Shown piece by piece: positions 57,859 through 64,000 of a stretch of 64,000 nucleotides of DNA. Under the pieces are notes generated by a model. It made no database searches, had not been told where the DNA came from, and worked only from the letters and a program-made list of their open reading frames with translations. Every line of letters starts with the position of its first letter. The stretch's first letter is position 1. This DNA comes from Ophiura sarsii (taxonomy: Eukaryota > Echinodermata > Ophiuroidea > Amphilepidida > Ophiuridae), in the NCBI GenBank assembly GCA_035610835.1, contig CM069456.1, positions 30,091,677-30,155,676 on the forward strand, written 5' to 3'. Position numbers and translations under genes: made by a program.

Positions 57859-58920
57859 CTACTCCTTGCAACGGAACGCCTGCCACATACAACGTCGGTA
57901 ATACTGACACGTTACCACATATAGAACGGGATTAATCACGGAATTTAGACAAAGGCAAACATGACTTAAAGATTTCAAAAGAAATAATAGATCAGTGCTG
58001 AATAATTGAATATCGAAATAATCGAACATATTAGCCAAATTAACTAACCGAATCGGGGCCTGACATAGAAAAAATACGAGGGTATTTATGATCAGAGTCC
58101 GAACTACTTGATTTCGGACGCGATCAGCTTGGTTTCTTGCCACTTTGCGGTTGCTTAATGCAATAACGATCAGGATATTCAAGGTGCAGTTCACGATGAC
58201 CGCCAAACAGAACGTTACTGTCATCACGAACGGGAAAGCTAAATCAGTTATGTAATCGCGCTCAAAGAGGAATTGTCTACATCGCGTAAGAACTGCTGGC
58301 ATACTTTGATAATCTGGAGTCTGGGGCCAGATGATACAATACCGTTTGTATATGTAATATTCGAACGACGTCAGAGCGGATACTGTTAAGGCTGTAATCC
58401 AAAGCGCTCCAAGAATCTTGATGCTACGCTTGCCACCTTTCAGAACCAATGCTTTTAATGGTTTACAGATGGCAAGATAGCGTTCAATTGAGATCAAAGT
58501 CACAAGTCCAACTGATGCAAACACCCAAAGATTCACAAATAAATGGAGGAAAGCGCATCCCCAAACAGACAAAGTAATATCGTCCGCCGCATCTAACGGT
58601 CCTGTATTGTATATGAAGAGAAACAGACAGAATAGAAAGCTGATGTCGCACACTACCAGGTTGGCCAAATATATGGTTACAACAGAACGGACAGATGGAA
58701 CTCGCATTACCATGATGAGGAAAGCCACGTTTCCAGACATCCCCAAAAAGACGACCAAGTATATCAATGTGTATATAAAGGTTAGATCACCCGCCGTGAA
58801 AACAAATTTGGCGGCCAATTCAGGATCCGTTAAGTTGAGAGTGACTTCGTATGGACAGTGATTAGTGCCATTTTCCGATATTGCGCTAATAACGGAAACC
58901 TTTATGTTATGTGCTTCCAT
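57859..58920 (-). CDS. Rhodopsin-class G protein-coupled receptor, intronless
   Basis: 353 residues with seven membrane spans (roughly 46-72, 78-103, 122-145, 166-186, 225-255, 271-296, 305-328). Class A landmarks: N64 (GN, TM1), LANLVVCD with D92 (TM2), C122 before TM3 and C195 or C214 in loop 2 for the disulfide, ERY at 146-148 in place of DRY, W174 (TM4), P230 (TM5), CQAP at 286-289 where CWxP is usual, and NPVLY at 320-324. The N-terminus has two N-glycosylation sequons (N17GT, N29LT) and no obvious signal peptide. The pattern is that of peptide-type receptors; the ligand cannot be told. The tail is short and Cys-containing. No stops or frameshifts, good ATG, TAG stop; the neighbouring DNA is repetitive. 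Confidence 0.93.
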   Translation of the reverse strand: MEAHNIKVSVISAISENGTNHCPYEVTLNLTDPELAAKFVFTAGDLTFIYTLIYLVVFLGMSGNVAFLIMVMRVPSVRSVVTIYLANLVVCDISFLFCLFLFIYNTGPLDAADDITLSVWGCAFLHLFVNLWVFASVGLVTLISIERYLAICKPLKALVLKGGKRSIKILGALWITALTVSALTSFEYYIYKRYCIIWPQTPDYQSMPAVLTRCRQFLFERDYITDLAFPFVMTVTFCLAVIVNCTLNILIVIALSNRKVARNQADRVRNQVVRTLIINTLVFFLCQAPIRLVNLANMFDYFDIQLFSTDLLFLLKSLSHVCLCLNSVINPVLYVVTCQYYRRCMWQAFRCKE

Positions 58921-60434
58921 GCTATGTCATGTATGTGATGCTCCAATTTCAATGTATACCACTAACTGTCTTTTTTAAACGCGTCTTCGTGTAAACGCGT
59001 CTTCATGTAAAGCAACTGTCGATAATGAAGGATGTTCGTTTATAAACGCTTTAGTTTGTATTGTCAGCTGAGATTGAGCTTTAGGTAATACACGTACGTT
59101 CTCTCTGCATCAACTAAATGCAAGTCTCTCTGCAGCTAAATGAAGTTTCATCCGCATCCAAAACTGTGTACGACGACGAATGGGCGTGATTACTTAAGCT
59201 GCCCTCAGTAATTTTCTCCTTCAGGACACTAATCATCCGTTATCTTGATAATATATTGGAGGCTATATTTAGCAGTGTTCAATATCATAATATTGCTTTT
59301 GCAAAGGTCAGCTGAAAGGTGAGGAGCGATGAAAAATAAATACGCCTGCCAACCCCTTAACGCCAAAGTCAAGCTCTCCCGTTTCCGTTTGGGAGTGGTG
59401 GGTGGGATTGAGGTTCTTGGGGCTTCCAATATTTCTCCAAAATATGCTTATCCCGCACCAGCTTTATGATACTAATTCATTCACTGTATCATACCAAATA
59501 TATATTTGACTTCTTTATATCACTTTATTGAATGTTTATAGACCCAAATCGAAGAGAATAAAACTTTGGATAGTATGACTTTGTCTTTTAATGTGCACTC
59601 CAGAAAAGCAAGATTTCTCGAAGCGGGTACGTTGTCTGGCAATTGACATGCTTTCATAGATGATTCCCCATTTGATTTAGTTCCCAGACGCTTTAAAAAT
59701 CGTAGGTATCGATATCAAAAGACGTGCTATTGTCCGTCGCGCGCATGGGTTCGAGTTTAGGTGTAATAAAAAAACTGGGTGAAAATTCATACACTCTCAG
59801 TAGTGTCGAACCAATCAGCAAGCAAGAAACTCATACGCGGAGTGCATTGAAAGTGTCTAATAAACTCCGCGTGTGCGCCGTTCAACGCACGCACCACGCG
59901 CTTTGTTTTGATTCGTTGTTCAGGCATCGCGGGTTCGCCTATTTTCACTGCGGGTGTTAGCAAACTTGTTAACACGTTTTTATTCGTTATTAATTAGGTC
60001 GATACATGCGTATGTTTGTTTCTGGCGCAAATGTTGACATGCTCACAATAGCACTCCCCTGCGGGGTCGTGCCATTATTCACACATCAACATCCGCGCGA
60101 GTGCATTGATTTGTCTAATTTCTCTCAAAACAACACATACGCATTTATTGACCTATAACCAATGGGTGCTTCCGTAAAAAAGCTCACCTAAGACAAACGG
60201 TTAGGCGATTGAATTAATTTCTCACTGAAAATTACCATTTTATTTTATTTTTCTTGCCATAAGTAGTGCAAATTTATATCGTCGTGTAACTAAAGTGTAA
60301 ACTGTAAAGTGTGTAAGCTTATAAGCTTAAGTTTATTTATTATAATTTTGAACTAATTGACCAAAAAAGCCAACTGATAAAATCACACACACTGAATACT
60401 TTTTACTACTTCGTATTTTTTGCTGAAAATATTT
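58921..60434. other. Upstream of the GPCR; no further gene seen
   Basis: Contains a short direct repeat (AAACGCGTCTTCGTGTAAACGCG region at 58978-59008), a GC-richer block at 59730-60120, and no ORF or exon I can support. Promoter elements for the GPCR are not identifiable by eye. Confidence 0.4.
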
Positions 60435-61852
60435 AGATTTTCGACAAAACCCTATAAATTGAGACAAGTCTAAAGCTACACAGTGAAATCCCATAGACAT
60501 TTGACTCATTATATATTCATGAGCTCAATATCGCCGTGTAACGCCATGGGATATCCTTACTTGCGAAAATCATCTCCAACAAATCATTAGTTTTACATTA
60601 TTTTATACAATCTCAGCACGTATAGTTATTATGCCAGGGACTTCCAATACTCATTAATACCTAGAACTCGGCTCATGTTTTGAAAAGGTTACTGGAATCT
60701 TCCAGAAAAGCTAATATTTCGAGACATAACTTTATTAAAGTTTTGGTTGTAGAAGGATAACTGTCTCGTACTGGGAACCAGCCAATTAAAAAAAAACCAC
60801 ACCTTGCAGCAGCAATTACAATGTTACATACAGGGGTATTCTGTCATATTGAAATGTGTGGATAGAACATGGGCTATATAAACACTTTGAACTGATGCAC
60901 ATGATATTTATACCAAGCACACAATGCATTTTTACACACCATTGAGCATGTTGAGCTCGTCTTGGTGAATATGTCTGGTTTAATTGCAATCTTCGTATTT
61001 TTGGATTCAGAAAAATGTTCAACGTAGTGACACCCCCTTAGTGAGACGGCTTGTCAAGTCCGTTCAGAAAAATTTGAGACCAACCAAGCCTGACCTACGC
61101 TATTAGAAAATCACCGAATAAGTTTAGTTATCGCATGATCCAGCATACATTATTTTGAATTGACTTGTTCAACTCTTTTGTTAGATTTGAATCGATCACC
61201 CTTTTAGAGCATTCTTTTATGAATGAGAGTTGACTGTTATAATGTGAAAGACAGCCCAATTAAACACATCTGACAATAAGTACGCGTTCGTCTAGTACGG
61301 TGGTGTATACATGTAATCTGTTGGGCTATGTTGCTTCACATAAATATGGCACAACTGAGAGACCGACTGACTGACTGACCTTCGTAAAAATGTTACGGTG
61401 ACTGTCTTGCATGAATCATGAATGCAAATCATTGTCGCGGTAATTTTAAAACCGGCTACATGTAGGCCTGTGTGCTGCCTCGCGTAAAATACAGACAATC
61501 TGCGTGGTTCTCTGTCGCATTTTCGAACACTGATTTTCAAACCAAAATATTTAAATTGTCTTTTAAATTTCAGGATTTTCTTGAAAATTCAAATTACCTC
61601 CTCATCAAATTACCATGTTTTAGGCATTTATAAGTACTGGGCATCCTTTATCCTATATATTGCATTTGTGAATTTAGCAATTAATTGTTAAAGCACTGAC
61701 TTCTTACAAAGAAGGTATAGGTAAGAGAGGAATTTCCCATAGCGTTACAAAGGCGATAATGAGCTCATGAATATATAATGAGGCAAATGTCTATGGGATT
61801 TCACTGTGTAGCTTTAGACTGGTCTCAATTTATAGGGTTTAGTCGAAAATCT
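60435..61852. mobile_element. Inverted-repeat element, ~110-bp arms
   Basis: The left arm AGATTTTCGACAAAACCC ... GAGACAAGTCTAAAGC ... AATCCCATAGACATTTG ... TCATGAGCTCA (60435-60550) returns inverted at 61745-61852. The middle (1.2 kb) encodes nothing recognisable. Probably a nonautonomous DNA transposon. Confidence 0.65.
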
Positions 61853-63379
61853 GATGAACACAACATACAACAAACATGAATTTATGAAGAACAACTATGT
61901 AATGCAGACATACACTGTTGTTACTAGTGAAAATAATCAATAGTTTGTTCATAGAAGATGGAATTTCTAGGGTATGTTCACTGCGGTAATACTTATGAGT
62001 GCCAGTGTACTTACCGTCACTACTTCAATCAACTCTCCAAATCCCCACTCGCTCGAGCAACACCGACACGTCCGCCATTTCGTTTCCAGTAAATTTGGTC
62101 ACAACAAGGGTAATTTGTGATTGGTTAATTGTTATCACGTGCTTCAAAGTGTACACATGTTGTTTAAAATTCCGTTATCGCGTAATTCAATTTTATGTAA
62201 TCGAATTACATTTTACACAATTTAGTATTATTATAACTTACACAATTGGATATGATTACACAGCCTTGTTTAGTAATCACATATGGTTGTTTAAAATCTT
62301 TTTACCCAACGTTTGTTCCACATGAGAATAACAGTGTACTAGTATTTGGAATTCATCTAAATTTTCCTTAAAAATTATTCACCAAATTGCACAAATACAG
62401 TTTCAAAATACGATTTCTTCAGCTTTAGAGGTGCCCCCCCCCTCACCCCCCCTATGCAGTCGCTTACTCCGGTTCGGCGCTCTCAAAATTATGACCTATT
62501 CCTCACTTACTAGCGAGGTAGCGCTATTCCTCAGTTTTTTACTCGCCATTGGTGCTCTCAGCAGAATATATTGTTAATATTAACAAATAGTGTTTAATAT
62601 CGACCATATTTTTCATATTAAAGTTGACTGTTAATTATAGAAATTATTGATGAAATATCCGTTGTGTTTTATTGCAACAAGACAAATACGTGGAAATCCT
62701 ATGAAGCTCTCGCAGTGCGTAAATATCCACTTTTGTAAAATTTTAATAACAACCGGTAACGTTCAAAAATGTCAAATTGTGGTTTTAAAAATATTTAAGG
62801 AATATGACAGCATAAAACTAAAAAGTGTAACAGCACCACCCTATTGGGAGGCGAGTTCATAACGCGTGATCGTATAGATGGGGTGACTGCAATGTTTATC
62901 AACAAACGCAACGGTCGAAGGGACTGGACTGTCAATACATGCTTGAGGGAACAGCATATGACCACAACACTGTCCACTATACTTTGGCGCGAGTTTTAAA
63001 AGCACGGGTCCTAACAAAATAGGCGCGCAAACCGCCGGGCAAAGAACAATGGCAACTGCCGACCAAATGCCCGGTGTGACGTCACCTGTCACCCCATCTA
63101 TACATATCACAATTTCCAAATCCGGGATTAAGTCTTCAAGGCCTGCCTCCAGCATGCAAGAAAGCTTTGGGTCGTGTGCCACGAATTGGAACCCCGTATT
63201 TTGAGGAGGTGTGACATTTTTACACTGTTAATGATGTTTATATTATCACCGTTTCTATATTTCTCGTCATAAAATAACAAATTTGGTGTCATTACAAAGC
63301 ACAATAAATATTCTTTCCATACCATCCACAAAATAATGTCTTAATTATTTCAGTTTTAATTGGGAGCAAATAATTGATC
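61853..63379. other. Non-coding stretch
   Basis: A C tract at 62433-62452. The minus-strand frame at 62841-63182 (113 codons) contains one hydrophobic stretch but no domain I recognise. Confidence 0.4.
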
Positions 63380-63710
63380 AACGGGTGCTTGGGGAGGAGG
63401 AGGAGGAATCGGAGGAACAGGATTGAGGAGCCATTCACATACACACACACAGCGCCAATCTCTAGACAAGCTATGAAATACTTCATTCACTTCACTTATT
63501 GATTATCAATATACATGCTAGCTAGATGGAATGTCAGAGTGATCGGGCTGATGTGTACCGTTGAGGAGTAAACAGGAGTATTGGGGAGGAGGAGGAGGAA
63601 TCGCAGTGAGGAGCTAATCTCACAGACACGCAATAAATACTTCATTTACATCACCCATTGACGATACATGCTAGATAGAATTTCAGAGAGGTTGGTTGTT
63701 GTACCGATTA
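63380..63710. repeat. Two diverged tandem copies of a ~175-bp unit
   Basis: Each unit starts with GGGGAGGAGGAGGAGGAATC, followed by GAGGAGC, CACAnACACnC, AATACTTCATT and ATACATGCTAG. Confidence 0.65.
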
Positions 63711-64000
63711 GAAGTATACCGATTGATTTATCTATACTGATAACAATTCATACACTTGTGCATTATATCTTAAAATAAATTAACCACTTCATGGAATAAA
63801 ACAGTATAAATATTGCGATACGAGCCCCTTTACATTCTGTACGTGTGGTATGTTTACTTTGCTATAACCAGACAAATGACAGCTTACAAATTACAAGGTA
63901 TGCACGCTCTACTGCATGCATGCCGAGTGAGTTCAAAAAGCCCGCGTGTACATCTCGTGGTTAAATGTCCCAAGCGATACTATACGGTGTGCATATTGCA

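Noticed and set aside
62841..63182. 113-codon minus-strand frame
   Set aside because: One hydrophobic stretch but no domain, no recognisable family, and no supporting neighbours.

Overview
The window looks like intergenic DNA from an animal nuclear genome. It is AT-rich, has a single 100-base N gap, homopolymer G/C tracts, satellites, many fold-back elements, and animal-type transposons (Ngaro, Penelope-like, a LINE, hAT, TTAA-target elements, a Tc1/mariner-like element). The only convincing host gene is an intronless rhodopsin-class GPCR near the right end. The combination suggests a marine invertebrate, plausibly an echinoderm or another invertebrate deuterostome. That assignment is inference; no sequence here proves the taxon.

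Layout. 1-6.9 kb: MITE-like pieces, short repeats, an assembly gap, and no convincing gene. 6.9-16 kb: a ~59-bp minisatellite split by a structurally complete Ngaro-type tyrosine-recombinase retrotransposon (7463-15221). It carries a gag-like ORF with zinc fingers, RT-RNase H, a tyrosine recombinase and an SGNH hydrolase, bounded by split direct repeats A1...B1-A2-B2. 16-22 kb: dispersed repeats and a 2-kb array of a 42-bp satellite. 22-30.4 kb: a hAT element with an 8-bp target duplication, two divergent inverted copies of a tRNA-like-bearing repeat, one of them interrupted by a CAGTGGCG-ended transposon that carries a tRNA-Ser-like gene, and a 0.9-kb near-palindrome. 32-35 kb: a Tc1/mariner-like MITE and TTAA-flanked MITEs, one carrying a tRNA-Thr-like gene. 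36.9-41.4 kb: two copies of an unusual element made almost entirely of spaced palindromes, and between them a decayed Penelope-like retroelement on the minus strand. 42.5-43.9 kb: a small LTR retrotransposon (TRIM-like) with identical LTRs and a 5-bp target duplication. 45-49 kb: fold-backs, a 22-bp hairpin array, a Helitron-like end, and a truncated LINE RT lodged in a decamer satellite. 51.4-54.6 kb: a 3.2-kb fold-back element with ~1-kb arms. 54.6-57.6 kb: a degenerate TTACACGATTAC-type satellite interrupted by two MITEs. 57.9-58.9 kb: the GPCR. 59-64 kb: one inverted-repeat element, otherwise featureless.

The only genes that work together are the four Ngaro ORFs. Gag, RT-RNase H and recombinase would copy the RNA and insert a circular product by site-specific recombination. 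The sequence supports this directly: the same four bases, TAAT, occur at the left edge, the internal B1/A2 junction and the right edge. Two further themes stand out. Several DNA-transposon-like repeats carry tRNA-like sequences with intact A and B boxes, and there is a family of palindrome-array mini-elements that I do not recognise.
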